Program-made: the position numbers and the translations under genes
Shown: piece after piece, positions 41,287 through 49,580 of the stretch
Layout: every line of letters begins with the position of its first letter
Numbering within the stretch: the first letter of the stretch is position 1
Origin: Cohnella mopanensis
GTDB taxonomy: Bacteria; Bacillota; Bacilli; Paenibacillales; Paenibacillaceae
DNA length: 64,000 nt
Assembly: GCF_022352055.1 (NCBI RefSeq)
Contig: NZ_JAKRWM010000021.1
Span: 94,354 to 158,353 of the forward strand
Direction: 5' to 3'
The notes under the pieces: model-generated
The model's input: the letters and a program-made list of their open reading frames with translations, nothing else
Databases searched by the model: none
Told to the model about the DNA's origin: nothing

Positions 41287-42117
41287 GTGAAAAATAGGAC
41301 CGTTTTTGGCGCTAAAATGTTAGGCAGCATCATATTAACATTCATTTTGATCATCTTGTTGGGCATGTTCCATATCGAATGGCTACAACCCTACGAGGGA
41401 GCGATCGGATTATTATTGTCGTCCTTGCTGATGTATCGATTGTGGGAAAAGAAAGCAAACTGGTCGATAAGTTTACGTCAGAGGAAGGGCTTCACGTTTT
41501 TATCTTATGGAGGCCTCGTCGCCGGAGTAGTGATCGGAGTAGGGATAGCTGGAATAATCGCTACGGGAACGATTACGGTGGGCACGGGTCTAGGCGGGGA
41601 TTGGACTCGATTGTTTATCCCGTTAGTCGGATTTTTCTTGGTGGCGGTAAGCGAGGAAGCGTTCTTCCGCGGTTATTTGTTCGGACTGGCGCAAGCCGAG
41701 ATTGGAATGAAGGGCGCTATTCTTGTTAACATAATCGTGTTCTCGCTTATTCATTTGACGGGTCCGCAAGCGCTAGACCAACCAATTGCAATAATAATCG
41801 TCGGACAGTTAAACACGATTCTGATCACTTTAGTCCTCATCGGGTTTCGACTTCGAACCGGTGGGTTATGGATGCCGATCGGATTTCATTGGATTTGGAA
41901 TTTCATCCAATCAAGCGTTTTTGGTTTCATAAATGGAGGCAAAGCTACGGAATCGATCTGGCAAGTCGCTTATCCAAGCCATTCTATATGGAACGGCGGA
42001 ATGTATGGACTCGAAGCGAGTATACTGATCACTCCTTTAATGGTGGTGCTTCTCCTCTTCTTTCGAACGAAAATGTTTAGCCAATATGTAACGCCAAGTA
42101 AAACCCTAACCGTCTAA
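41287..42117 (+). CDS. CPBP family intramembrane glutamic endopeptidase
   Basis: 276 residues, about eight membrane segments. The family motifs are intact: Glu123-Glu124 and Arg128 in SEEAFFRGYLFG, His156 in FSLIHLTGP, and FHWIWNFIQ (His/Asn). CPBP proteases cleave membrane peptides or proteins and include bacteriocin-immunity and regulated-proteolysis members. Start GTG 41287 behind AAGTGGAGGGAC. It lies downstream of a two-component system; a terminator overlaps its stop. Confidence 0.88.
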   Translation: MKNRTVFGAKMLGSIILTFILIILLGMFHIEWLQPYEGAIGLLLSSLLMYRLWEKKANWSISLRQRKGFTFLSYGGLVAGVVIGVGIAGIIATGTITVGTGLGGDWTRLFIPLVGFFLVAVSEEAFFRGYLFGLAQAEIGMKGAILVNIIVFSLIHLTGPQALDQPIAIIIVGQLNTILITLVLIGFRLRTGGLWMPIGFHWIWNFIQSSVFGFINGGKATESIWQVAYPSHSIWNGGMYGLEASILITPLMVVLLLFFRTKMFSQYVTPSKTLTV

Positions 42118-42130
42118 GGTTAGGGTTTTT
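42100..42130 (+). terminator. Terminator overlapping the CPBP stop codon
   Basis: AAAACCCTAACC (42100-42111) pairs with GGTTAGGGTTTT (42118-42129), with more T following. The loop includes the TAA stop. Confidence 0.88.
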
Positions 42131-42134
42131 CGCT

Positions 42135-42287
42135 TTTTAGGCCTTGATGCTTCAAGTGATGTTGTTGAGGAGCGATGAAGGTACATTTTAGGCCTTGGTC
42201 CTTCAAGCGAGATTGTTACGGAGCAATGAAGGTGCATTTTAGGCCTTGGTGCTTCAGGCGAGGGTGTTGAGGAGCAATGAAAGTACT
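42135..42287 (+). repeat. Three tandem 51-bp repeats downstream of the CPBP gene
   Basis: Copies begin TTTTAGGCCTTG at 42135, 42186 and 42237, each 51 bp and about 80% alike. Each unit ends with GGAGC(A/G)ATGAA, which looks like a ribosome site plus ATG. Because 51 is a multiple of three, frames carry through the copies: an ATG at 42175 opens 31 codons (42175-42270) encoding MKVHFRPW-type units twice. Not palindromic and not CRISPR-like. The role is unknown. Confidence 0.8.
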
Positions 42288-42373
42288 GTTTTTATGTAAG
42301 GGAATGTTGTGTGAAAGTAGTAAAGACCTAAGCGGTAACAAAAGTATTTATCAATTTTTTTTATAGTCACTTA

Positions 42374-42403
42374 TTGACAGTTAGCAAGGCCAACTGCTAT
42401 TAT
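42374..42403 (+). promoter_or_regulatory. Promoter of the sulfate transport operon
   Basis: A perfect TTGACA (42374-42379), an 18-bp spacer and TATTAT (42398-42403). Confidence 0.75.
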
Positions 42404-42413
42404 GACTTCATTA

Positions 42414-42455
42414 CCTACTAAACAGGTAGGAATTATAAGATGAATCGGAATTATA
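42414..42455 (+). promoter_or_regulatory. Candidate sulfur-regulator sites
   Basis: CCTAC (42414-42418) and GTAGG (42426-42430) form an inverted repeat. GGAATTATA occurs twice (42429-42437 and 42447-42455), 18 bp apart. GGAATTATA resembles part of the CymR operator of Bacillus, placed just downstream of the promoter. The regulator is inferred. Confidence 0.4.
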
Positions 42456-42553
42456 GGCTTGTCGATCTACCGGAACGGCCATCCGGTGATCAACGAATTT
42501 CCGTCCTCGATTACATCATCCATACAAACTCATAAAATTAGGGGTGCATGAAA

Positions 42554-43639
42554 ATGAAAACATTTAAAAACCTCCGACTGGTACTTATTGCGACATTAAT
42601 CCTAACCGTTTTGTCCGCATGCGGATCGAAAAACAACAATGAACCTGCAGCATCAAGCGGATCAAGTTCAAGCAAGACGGCAAGCGAATCCGGCAAAGCG
42701 CCGAAGAATATCGAACTTCTTAACGTATCTTACGATCCGACCCGGGAGCTCTATGAGGAGTTCAACAAGAGCTTCGCGGCATATTGGAAAGAAAAAACGG
42801 GCGGCAACATTACGATCAAGCAATCCCACGGCGGCTCGGGCAAACAAGCCCGCGCGGTAATTGACGGTTTGCAAGCGGACGTCGTCACTTTGGCGCTCGG
42901 TTATGATATCGATGCAATCGCAGCTACAGGCGCTTTGAAAGAAGATTGGCAAAAGTCATTCGAACAGAACAGCACTCCCTATACTTCGACGATCGTTTTC
43001 CTAGTTCGTAAAGGCAATCCGAAAGGAATTAAAGACTGGGACGATTTGATTAAAGACGGCATCCAAGTCATTACTCCGAACCCGAAAACATCCGGCGGAG
43101 CACGCTGGAACTATCTCGCGGCATGGGGTTACGCGACTAAGACGCTCGGTTATGACGAACCGCAAACGTTGGATTTTCTTAAGAAGCTGTTCAAGAACGT
43201 ACCGGTTCTAGACACCGGCGCGAGGGGATCGACGACCACGTTCGTGGAAAAGGGAATCGGCGACGTCTTGCTTGCTTGGGAAAACGAAGCCTATCTCGCG
43301 TTGAAGGAATTCGGAGACGACTACGAGATCGTAACGCCTTCGATCAGCATTCTAGCGGAGCCTCCTGTCGCTATCGTAGACAAGAACGTGGATAAGAAAG
43401 GTACCCGCGAGGCTGCGGAAGAATATCTCAAATATTTATACACGGAGCAAGGCCAGGAAATCGCGGCTAAAAACTTCTACCGTCCGCGCCTTCAATCGGT
43501 TGCCGATAAGTATAAGGACCAATTCGGGCAATTGAATCTGTTAACGATCGACCAAGATTTCGGCGGGTGGAAGGAAGCTCAAGCGAAGCATTTCGCCGAT
43601 GGTGGAACGTTCGACAAAATTTACACGCCGGGTTCCTAA
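42554..43639 (+). CDS. Sulfate/thiosulfate-binding lipoprotein
   Basis: 361 residues from ATG 42554 (AGGGGTG upstream; ATG 42548 is too close to it). The lipoprotein signal ends LTVLSACGS. The mature protein follows the Sbp/CysP family: IELLNVSYDPTRELYEEFNKSF, QSHGGSGKQARAVIDGLQADVVTLALGYDIDAI and GARWNYLAAWGYA. It captures sulfate outside the membrane and hands it to the two permeases that follow. Whether sulfate or thiosulfate is preferred cannot be read. Confidence 0.93.
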   Translation: MKTFKNLRLVLIATLILTVLSACGSKNNNEPAASSGSSSSKTASESGKAPKNIELLNVSYDPTRELYEEFNKSFAAYWKEKTGGNITIKQSHGGSGKQARAVIDGLQADVVTLALGYDIDAIAATGALKEDWQKSFEQNSTPYTSTIVFLVRKGNPKGIKDWDDLIKDGIQVITPNPKTSGGARWNYLAAWGYATKTLGYDEPQTLDFLKKLFKNVPVLDTGARGSTTTFVEKGIGDVLLAWENEAYLALKEFGDDYEIVTPSISILAEPPVAIVDKNVDKKGTREAAEEYLKYLYTEQGQEIAAKNFYRPRLQSVADKYKDQFGQLNLLTIDQDFGGWKEAQAKHFADGGTFDKIYTPGS

Positions 43640-43670
43640 CCAAGGGCCGAGAAGAGGGGTTTAGGCGGGC

Positions 43671-44516
43671 ATGACATTACTTCGCAAGAAAGATCGGGTA
43701 TTGCCTGGATTATCCATCACGTTAGGATTTTCGGTTCTGTATTTGAGTTTGATCGTTCTTATTCCGTTGGCGGCTTTAGCGCTAAAATCAGCAGAGCTGT
43801 CGCCCTCCCAGTGGTGGGATACGGTATCCGATCCCCGGGTCGTTGCCTCCTATAAGCTGAGCTTGTTGACTGCCTTCTTCGCGGCTCTTGTTAATCTGGT
43901 ATTCGGTCTATTGCTAGCATGGGTGCTGGTCAGATACAAATTTCCCGGCAAAAGAATCGTAGACGGCTTGATCGATTTGCCGTTCGCGCTTCCGACCGCC
44001 GTTGCGGGCATAGCTTTAACGACGATCTATGCTCCCAAAGGATGGGTAGGATCGATCCTCGAGCCGCTCGGCATCAAGGTCGCTTACACGCCGCTCGGAA
44101 TTACGTTGGCGCTAATCTTTATCGGCATTCCGTTCGTCGTCCGGACGGTTCAACCAATCCTGCAGGATATGGAGTCCGATATGGAAGAAGCCGCAGCGCT
44201 TCTCGGAGCGCACCGTGCGAGAACGTTCTTTAAGGTCATTTTGCCGGATTTGATTCCCCCGTTGCTGACGGGCTTCGCGCTTGCGTTCGCCCGCGGCATC
44301 GGGGAATACGGCTCGGTCGTGTTTATTTCCGGCAATATGCCGATGAAGACCGAGATCGCCCCGCTACTCATCATTACAAAGCTAGAGCAATACGAATATA
44401 GCCAAGCTGCGGCAGTAGCGGTCGTACTGCTTCTGATCTCCTTCGTACTGCTGCTCTTGATCAACATTTTGCAAAGGTGGAGCAATCGCCGCCTGCGCAG
44501 CGTTAAAGGAGGCTAA
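43671..44516 (+). CDS. cysT: Sulfate ABC transporter permease CysT
   Basis: 281 residues, six membrane segments. The permease EAA loop reads DMEEAAALLGAHRARTFFKVILPDLIPPLLTGFALAFARGIGEYGSVVFISGN, the part that contacts the ATPase. N-terminal VLPGLSITLGFSVLYLSLIVLIPLAALALKS is typical of CysT/CysU. Start ATG behind AGAGGGGTTTAGG. It is 5 bp from cysW, so they are translated together. Confidence 0.93.
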   Translation: MTLLRKKDRVLPGLSITLGFSVLYLSLIVLIPLAALALKSAELSPSQWWDTVSDPRVVASYKLSLLTAFFAALVNLVFGLLLAWVLVRYKFPGKRIVDGLIDLPFALPTAVAGIALTTIYAPKGWVGSILEPLGIKVAYTPLGITLALIFIGIPFVVRTVQPILQDMESDMEEAAALLGAHRARTFFKVILPDLIPPLLTGFALAFARGIGEYGSVVFISGNMPMKTEIAPLLIITKLEQYEYSQAAAVAVVLLLISFVLLLLINILQRWSNRRLRSVKGG

Positions 44517-44521
44517 TCGAT

Positions 44522-45388
44522 ATGGCAGGAATCGTTACGAATCCCCGGTCGGGGAAGAGCCAGCCGGCGCGGCCTCACTTAACGGAGTCTAGAGCCGTTC
44601 GTTACACGCTGATCGGAATCGCACTGCTTTTTCTCGGACTAATCGTTATTCTTCCCATGGTATCCGTTATCGCCGAGTCGTTCCGTAAAGGGTGGGAAGC
44701 TTATGTATCCGCCCTTTCAGACCCGGATGCGTTGTCGGCGCTCAAGCTTACCTTGATTACCGCGGCTATCGCCGTTCCGCTTAACACGATATTCGGGGTT
44801 GCGGCGGCTTGGGCCATTACGAAATTCAAATTTCGCGGCAAAAACTTGCTCGTTACCCTCATCGATCTTCCGTTCGCGGTTTCTCCCGTAGTGAGCGGAC
44901 TCATCTACGTGTTATTATTCGGAGCTCAAGGGTTTCTCGGCCCATGGCTGGATAAGCATGATATCAATATCATTTTCGCAACGCCGGGAATCGTACTGGC
45001 AACCATGTTCGTTACGTTCCCCTTCGTGGCTAGGGAGCTTATCCCTCTCATGGAAGCGCAAGGCGTACAGGACGAGGAAGCTGCGGTTAGCTTGGGAGCA
45101 CGCGGTTGGCGAGTGTTCTTTAAGGTAACGTTGCCTAATATTAAATGGGGACTTTTGTACGGCATGATTCTTTGTAACGCGCGCGCGATGGGGGAGTTCG
45201 GTGCGGTTTCCGTCGTCTCCGGCCATATCCGGGGCGAGACGAACACTTTGCCGCTGCACATCGAAATCGTGTACAACGAGTACCAATTTAGCGCAGCTTT
45301 TGCCGTTGCGTCCTTACTGATGCTGCTGGCGATTATCACGCTTGTTGCCAAGTCGGTATTGGAAAGCCGCATGAGTCAGGAACACTGA
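44522..45388 (+). CDS. cysW: Sulfate ABC transporter permease CysW
   Basis: 288 residues, six membrane segments after a 28-residue cytoplasmic tail. The EAA loop reads DEEAAVSLGARGWRVFFKVTLPNIKWGLLYGMILCNARAMGEFGAVSVVSGHIRGETNTLPLHIEI, a clear CysW end. Start ATG behind AAAGGAGGC. It pairs with CysT in the channel. The ATPase CysA does not follow; the next gene is yezD. Confidence 0.94.
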   Translation: MAGIVTNPRSGKSQPARPHLTESRAVRYTLIGIALLFLGLIVILPMVSVIAESFRKGWEAYVSALSDPDALSALKLTLITAAIAVPLNTIFGVAAAWAITKFKFRGKNLLVTLIDLPFAVSPVVSGLIYVLLFGAQGFLGPWLDKHDINIIFATPGIVLATMFVTFPFVARELIPLMEAQGVQDEEAAVSLGARGWRVFFKVTLPNIKWGLLYGMILCNARAMGEFGAVSVVSGHIRGETNTLPLHIEIVYNEYQFSAAFAVASLLMLLAIITLVAKSVLESRMSQEH

Positions 45389-45427
45389 GTTTTAAAATAT
45401 GGAAACTAATCTCGGGAGGGAAATGAG

Positions 45428-45613
45428 ATGGCGAAACCGGTAGAAGTAGATGATCGTTGGCTGGGGCGTATTGCCGAGCAAGTAAATGGATTGGAATATG
45501 GCGAGGTGAACATCGTCGTCCATGACGGGAGAATCGTTCAGATCGAGCGCAAGGAACGGAAACGTTACGACGACGCTATTCGAGTCATAAAAACAGGATC
45601 TAAAGAAGCGTAG
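45428..45613 (+). CDS. YezD family small protein (DUF2292)
   Basis: 61 residues, start ATG behind GGGAGGGAAATGAG. The DUF2292 pattern is clear: NGLEYGEVNIVVHDGRIVQIERKERKR. In many Firmicutes such genes accompany sulfate assimilation operons. Its role is unknown; it may bind a regulator or enzyme. It ends the sulfate operon here, closed by a strong terminator. Confidence 0.85.
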   Translation: MAKPVEVDDRWLGRIAEQVNGLEYGEVNIVVHDGRIVQIERKERKRYDDAIRVIKTGSKEA

Positions 45614-45648
45614 AGCTTCTTATACGAATATAGTCAAAGAACAAAGCA

Positions 45649-45676
45649 AAAGCCGCCAGGAAGCCCTGGCGGCTTT
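45649..45676. terminator. Terminator after yezD
   Basis: AAAGCCGCCAGG (45649-45660) pairs perfectly with CCTGGCGGCTTT (45665-45676) around AAGC. The T-run is short, and the palindromic arms could also serve the convergent yqzM-like gene. Confidence 0.8.
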
Positions 45677-45693
45677 AAGCTTGGTCGGTCATT

Positions 45694-45840
45694 TTAAGAA
45701 ATCATAAATTTAACGACAACCGCTACCGTAAATACAACGAACATGAAGCCGAACATGACTCCGAAGCCGACTGCCGTATCCATTAAATCGTCGCGCGGCT
45801 CTTCGTTGATGTGCTGGCGGGGATCTCTTACGTTTTCCAT
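45694..45840 (-). CDS. YqzM-like small membrane protein
   Basis: 48 residues (MENVRDPRQHINEEPRDDLM...), start ATG 45840 behind AGGAGGCTTCCC. A 20-residue acidic cytoplasmic part precedes one membrane helix (TAVGFGVMFGFMFVVFTVAVVVKFMIS). The D-x-x-x-G-F-G-V-x-F-G-F-x-F layout is like Bacillus YqzM. Function unknown. It converges on yezD. Confidence 0.78.
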   Translation of the reverse strand: MENVRDPRQHINEEPRDDLMDTAVGFGVMFGFMFVVFTVAVVVKFMIS

Positions 45841-45985
45841 GGGAAGCCTCCTGACACATTCGATAACTACAGTATACCCAACAACGCTTTTTGTTGTAAA
45901 GTATTCCTGATTTTCTTACGTGACAAGTTTGCGACAACGCTTAATCGGAACAGGCAAAAAAACGCTTAGCTGTGCTACAATGGAG

Positions 45986-45997
45986 GAACGGGTGTTC
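45986..45997. promoter_or_regulatory. LexA (DinR)-type SOS box upstream of uvrC
   Basis: GAACGGGTGTTC fits the Bacillus GAAC-N4-GTTC box and, with flanks, 12 of 14 positions of CGAACrnryGTTyC. It lies 5 bp after a TACAAT -10 element (45976-45981), a good place for repression. Confidence 0.65.
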
Positions 45998-46033
45998 TGC
46001 CCGCTCAAGCCATTTATTAAGGAGGTGCCGAAC

Positions 46034-47974
46034 GTGGACATCCTAAACCCATCAGCCGATCGCGAGCAAGCGATGGAAAATATACGCCATAAGCTGGCTT
46101 TGCTCCCGGATCAGCCGGGCTGTTATTTGATGAAAAACGATGAAGGAAAAATCATTTACGTGGGCAAAGCCAAAGTGCTTAAAAACCGCGTTCGCTCTTA
46201 TTTTACGGGAAGCCACGACGGCAAAACGCAAAAGCTGGTCTCGGAAATCCGGGATTTCGAATATATCGTTACCGCAAGCAACACCGAGTCGCTCATTCTG
46301 GAATGCAACTTGATCAAGGAGCATTTTCCTCGTTATAACGTATTGCTCAAGGATGACAAGTCTTTTCCTTACTTGAAAATCACCCACGAAGCCCATCCTA
46401 AGCTCGAAGTGACCCGTCGGATCGTTAAGGACAAAGGGAAATATTTCGGTCCCTACCCGAACGCCTACGCCGCTCAGGAAACGAAGAAGCTCTTGGATAG
46501 GTTATACCCTTTGCGCAAATGCAATACGCTGCCCGACAAAGTTTGTTTGTATTACCATATGGGCCAGTGCGTGGCACCTTGCGAGTATCCGGTAGAACAG
46601 GCCGTTTACGACGAGATGATCGGAGAGATCTCGCGGTTTCTGAACGGCGGGCATTCGGAGATCAAGAAAGAGCTTAAACGGAAGATGGAAGTTGCGGCCG
46701 AAGAGCTGGAGTTCGAACGCGCTAAAGAATACCGCGATCAAATCGTAGCTATCGAGGCGTTAATGGAGAAGCAAACGATTAACATGGCGGACGCGATGGA
46801 CCGGGACGTGTTCGGTTATTCGGTCGATAAAGGCTGGATGTGCGTGCAGATTCTTTATATGCGGCAGGGGAAGATGATTCAACGCCATGTATCGGTATTT
46901 CCGTTCTATGGAGAAGCGTACGATGATTTCCTTAGTTTTGTAACCCAATACTATAGCGACAATCCTGCGCTCCCTCGGGAAGTGTTGTTGCCGGCTCCGC
47001 CTGAAGCGGGTGAAGAGCAGTCGTCGTCCATTAACGGATCCGGTGCCCAGCAGGATTTAGTAGCGGAAGCAAAGGAAACTTACGGCGAAGAGACTTCCGC
47101 CGATTCAGCGGAAGAAGGGGAAGCGGCGGAAGTAGGGGAATCGTTGCGCCGATGGTTGAAAATCAAAGTAGCCGTGCCTCAACGGGGGTCGAAGCGCCAG
47201 CTCGTCGCGATGGCATGCGACAATTCACGGGTCGCTCTCGAAGAGAAGTTCAGGCTGATCGAGCGGGACGAATCCCGCAGCGTGAAAGCGGTAGAGGGAT
47301 TAGCCCAGTGGATTGGTATTCCTAGCGCGAATCGGATCGAGGCTTTCGATAATTCGAACATTCAAGGGTCGTCTCCCGTATCCGCGATGATCGTGTTCAC
47401 GAACGGCAAGCCCGATAAGAAGGAATATCGCAAATATAATGTTAAAACGGTGCAAGGACCGGACGATTACGAGTCGATGAGGGAAGTCGTACGTCGCCGT
47501 TACGAGCGGGTTCTGAAGGAAGGGCTGCCATTGCCCGACCTGATCGTAGTGGACGGAGGCAAGGGACATATCGCGTCCGTATTGGACGTTCTGGTGAACG
47601 AGCTCGGCATGAACGTGCCGGTGTGCGGCTTGGCGAAAGACGCCAAACATAAGACGGCGCAATTGCTCGTTGGCGACCCGCCGGAAGTCGTCCCGTTGCC
47701 GCGCGACAGCCAGGAGTTTTACTTGCTGCAGCGTATACAGGACGAGGTTCACCGTTTCGCGATTACGTTTCACCGCGAGAAGCGCGCGAAATCGATGGTT
47801 GCTTCGCGGCTGGATGCCATTCCAGGCATCGGGGAGAAGCGCCGTAAGCAACTGCTTAGCCACTTCGGGTCGCTAAAGGCGATCAAGGAAGCGACGGTCG
47901 AAGATTTCAAAGCAGTCTCTATCGGAGATGCGCTGGCACAGCGAATTCTCGAAGCGTTAAATACCGAAACCTAA
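46034..47974 (+). CDS. uvrC: Excinuclease ABC subunit C
   Basis: 646 residues, the nuclease of nucleotide excision repair. Start GTG 46034 behind AAGGAGGTGCCG. The GIY-YIG nuclease domain (PGCYLMKNDEGKIIYVGKAK), the UVR domain (AEELEFERAKEYRDQIVAIE), the C-terminal nuclease (AFDNSNIQGSSPVSAMIVF, DLIVVDGGKGH) and the helix-hairpin-helix (AIPGIGEKRRKQLLSHFGS) are in order. An acidic, low-complexity insert of about 50 residues (about 325-372) before the C-terminal nuclease makes it longer than the Bacillus enzyme. A LexA-type box precedes it. Confidence 0.96.
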   Translation: MDILNPSADREQAMENIRHKLALLPDQPGCYLMKNDEGKIIYVGKAKVLKNRVRSYFTGSHDGKTQKLVSEIRDFEYIVTASNTESLILECNLIKEHFPRYNVLLKDDKSFPYLKITHEAHPKLEVTRRIVKDKGKYFGPYPNAYAAQETKKLLDRLYPLRKCNTLPDKVCLYYHMGQCVAPCEYPVEQAVYDEMIGEISRFLNGGHSEIKKELKRKMEVAAEELEFERAKEYRDQIVAIEALMEKQTINMADAMDRDVFGYSVDKGWMCVQILYMRQGKMIQRHVSVFPFYGEAYDDFLSFVTQYYSDNPALPREVLLPAPPEAGEEQSSSINGSGAQQDLVAEAKETYGEETSADSAEEGEAAEVGESLRRWLKIKVAVPQRGSKRQLVAMACDNSRVALEEKFRLIERDESRSVKAVEGLAQWIGIPSANRIEAFDNSNIQGSSPVSAMIVFTNGKPDKKEYRKYNVKTVQGPDDYESMREVVRRRYERVLKEGLPLPDLIVVDGGKGHIASVLDVLVNELGMNVPVCGLAKDAKHKTAQLLVGDPPEVVPLPRDSQEFYLLQRIQDEVHRFAITFHREKRAKSMVASRLDAIPGIGEKRRKQLLSHFGSLKAIKEATVEDFKAVSIGDALAQRILEALNTET

Positions 47975-47989
47975 TAACGAAATAGAGCT

Positions 47990-48018
47990 CCTTCCGTCAT
48001 GACGGAAGGGGTTTTTTG
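47990..48018 (+). terminator. Terminator after uvrC
   Basis: CCTTCCGTCA and TGACGGAAGG are mirror arms (47990-48009), followed by GGTTTTTTG. The 150 bp after it hold nothing I can identify. Confidence 0.85.
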
Positions 48019-48167
48019 TTGGTTTTCCGGACTTTGGTCTAAATCGAACTGGACAAAAGATAGGTTGAAAACCCGCCGCTAAGCGATGGGAACGGTACCT
48101 ACGGAACGATAAACTGATATCAACGCAGAACTATGGCGAAATCGTTGTCGAGGGTGGATACGCAAGG

Positions 48168-48854
48168 ATGAACAATCAACCGAATTTGGCGTCAAGAATG
48201 GGAAGATCGACAAGGGCAAGGGCCTTCAACCCGACAAGAATAAGCGGACTAACGGCTAGGCAAAAGCTTTGGTTGGCTTGGGAAAAAGCGGCGGGGCGGA
48301 TGATGGAGAGCATGAGCGAATCCGTGCTGGAAGCCGGAATGTGTAAGATATTAGTCAAGAAATACAAAGGGGAAGACATCCTTTGCGCGGACGGAACGCG
48401 GATCGTGAAGGGAGACCGGGTCGGAGAATTGCATCTTAACAATCGGATGGTGTTGGAGCTGACCGCGGATGTCGGAGCGAATCGCGCGGCGATACAGACG
48501 GCGCGACTGGTAAGAAGCTCGCTTAAGGAAATCAACGAAGCTTTGGAAACGCGAACGGATTTGTCGCGGGTTAAAGCATTGGTCGGAGTTACGTTGCTGC
48601 ATCGGGGGCTAACCCACGGACTGGGATTCGAGATTAGAAGCTTACCTTCGAAGCGTTTCGAGAGAGTAACGGCATTGTATTTAAAATTGTTGTTAGGGTG
48701 CATGCACCCTGATGGCTTGCGAAGAATCGAACAGAACAAGGACAAGCTTACTCCTCAGTTGCTTATCCTTTCGCGGGACGCCTTATCCCATAAGTTCAGC
48801 TTTATCAAATCTTCATTATTTTCTCGAGAAGTTCCTAAGGATTGTTCTCTATGA
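48168..48854 (+). CDS. YkoP-like domain protein
   Basis: 228 residues, no signal peptide, basic N-terminus. The core reads ILCADGTRIVKGDRVGELHLNNRMVLEL, LVGVTLLHRGLTHGLGFEIRSLP, then a C-terminal LLLGCMHPDGLRRI. I read this as the YkoP family by the D-G-x-x-I-x-K-G-D-x-x-x-E-L-H-x-N-N pattern; the family function is not known. A start ATG 48168 behind GGTGGATACGCAAGG is used. It heads a set with a PAP2 protein, a methyltransferase and a two-component system, pointing to an envelope-lipid role. Confidence 0.6.
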   Translation: MNNQPNLASRMGRSTRARAFNPTRISGLTARQKLWLAWEKAAGRMMESMSESVLEAGMCKILVKKYKGEDILCADGTRIVKGDRVGELHLNNRMVLELTADVGANRAAIQTARLVRSSLKEINEALETRTDLSRVKALVGVTLLHRGLTHGLGFEIRSLPSKRFERVTALYLKLLLGCMHPDGLRRIEQNKDKLTPQLLILSRDALSHKFSFIKSSLFSREVPKDCSL

Positions 48855-48887
48855 TTTGTTCATCAGCCATTAATGAGGAGTGGAATG

Positions 48888-49580
48888 ATGGAATTGGAGA
48901 AGAGAGAACGCGCCGGCTCAAACGAGCGGAAAAGTATTGCGTCTTATAAACCGTTGCTAGGTTTGCTCGCTATCCCGGCTTTTAACTTTTTCTACGGACT
49001 GCAAAATCATTCAGGAGAACATGTCCAATCGCTAGTAACGGACGTGGACCGGAATACCCCCTTTATTCCTGGATTCGTTGTGCCTTATATGCTCTGGTAT
49101 CCGTTTCTTATTCTCGTTTTCTTCCTAGTTCTGCGCAAAGACAAAACGAAGTATTATCGTTTGCTGCTCGCCCTCTGCCTCGGACTTTTTTTGTCTAACG
49201 TCGTGTATTTGTTCTTTCAAACGACGGTTCCCCGCCCGGCAGTGGATTCTACCGGATTTTTTAACAACCTGGTTTCCATCGTTTATGCGAACGACGAACC
49301 GTACAATTGCTTCCCTAGCATTCACGTCATGTCGAGCATGCTCATGATTTACGGGGTGCAGGCGCTGCGGTGGCGGGTGAGAATCCCCCTTGCGCTATTC
49401 GCGCTGACCATTATTGTTTCCACGTTGTTCGTTAAACAGCATGTGATCGCCGATCTGTTGGCGGGGATGCTCTTGGCTAAGTTTACTTTCTGGTTAGCGG
49501 GGGAATGGTTGCCCGTAATCCTTCGCAGAAGAGCGCTAATTAAGAGCGCAAGGGGGGCTAGCCATGCGGATTATAAGTGA
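48888..49580 (+). CDS. PAP2-superfamily membrane protein (inositol-phosphorylceramide-synthase-like)
   Basis: 230 residues, six membrane segments. The acid-phosphatase-type motifs are NCFPSIHVMSSMLM (SxH, motif 2) and KQHVIADLLAG (motif 3), with TTVPRPAVDSTGF before them. The CFPSIH form is that of the aureobasidin-A-resistance/IPC-synthase branch, which acts on phospholipid or polyprenyl phosphates. I chose ATG 48888 behind GAGGAGTGG (ATG 48885 is adjacent). The 3' end overlaps the methyltransferase by 17 bp. Confidence 0.85.
   Translation: MELEKRERAGSNERKSIASYKPLLGLLAIPAFNFFYGLQNHSGEHVQSLVTDVDRNTPFIPGFVVPYMLWYPFLILVFFLVLRKDKTKYYRLLLALCLGLFLSNVVYLFFQTTVPRPAVDSTGFFNNLVSIVYANDEPYNCFPSIHVMSSMLMIYGVQALRWRVRIPLALFALTIIVSTLFVKQHVIADLLAGMLLAKFTFWLAGEWLPVILRRRALIKSARGASHADYK

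Larger units (their letters stand above)
42288..42553. other. Region upstream of the sulfate-binding protein gene
   Basis: It holds a promoter and repeated motifs (listed separately), plus a small hairpin ACCGGA/TCCGGT at about 42470-42488. A frame of 29 codons from ATG 42277 runs from the last 51-bp repeat but has no protein-like features. No S-box or T-box signature is visible. Confidence 0.5.

Noticed and set aside
42135..42287. CRISPR array
   Set aside because: The 51-bp units abut directly with no variable spacers, are not palindromic, and no cas genes are nearby.
42277..42366. A 29-codon frame following the last 51-bp repeat as a gene
   Set aside because: It has a start signal from the repeat, but the translation shows no protein-like feature and most of it is outside the repeats.
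47300..47863. A 187-codon minus-strand frame inside uvrC
   Set aside because: Antisense to the conserved C-terminal nuclease and helix-hairpin-helix of UvrC.
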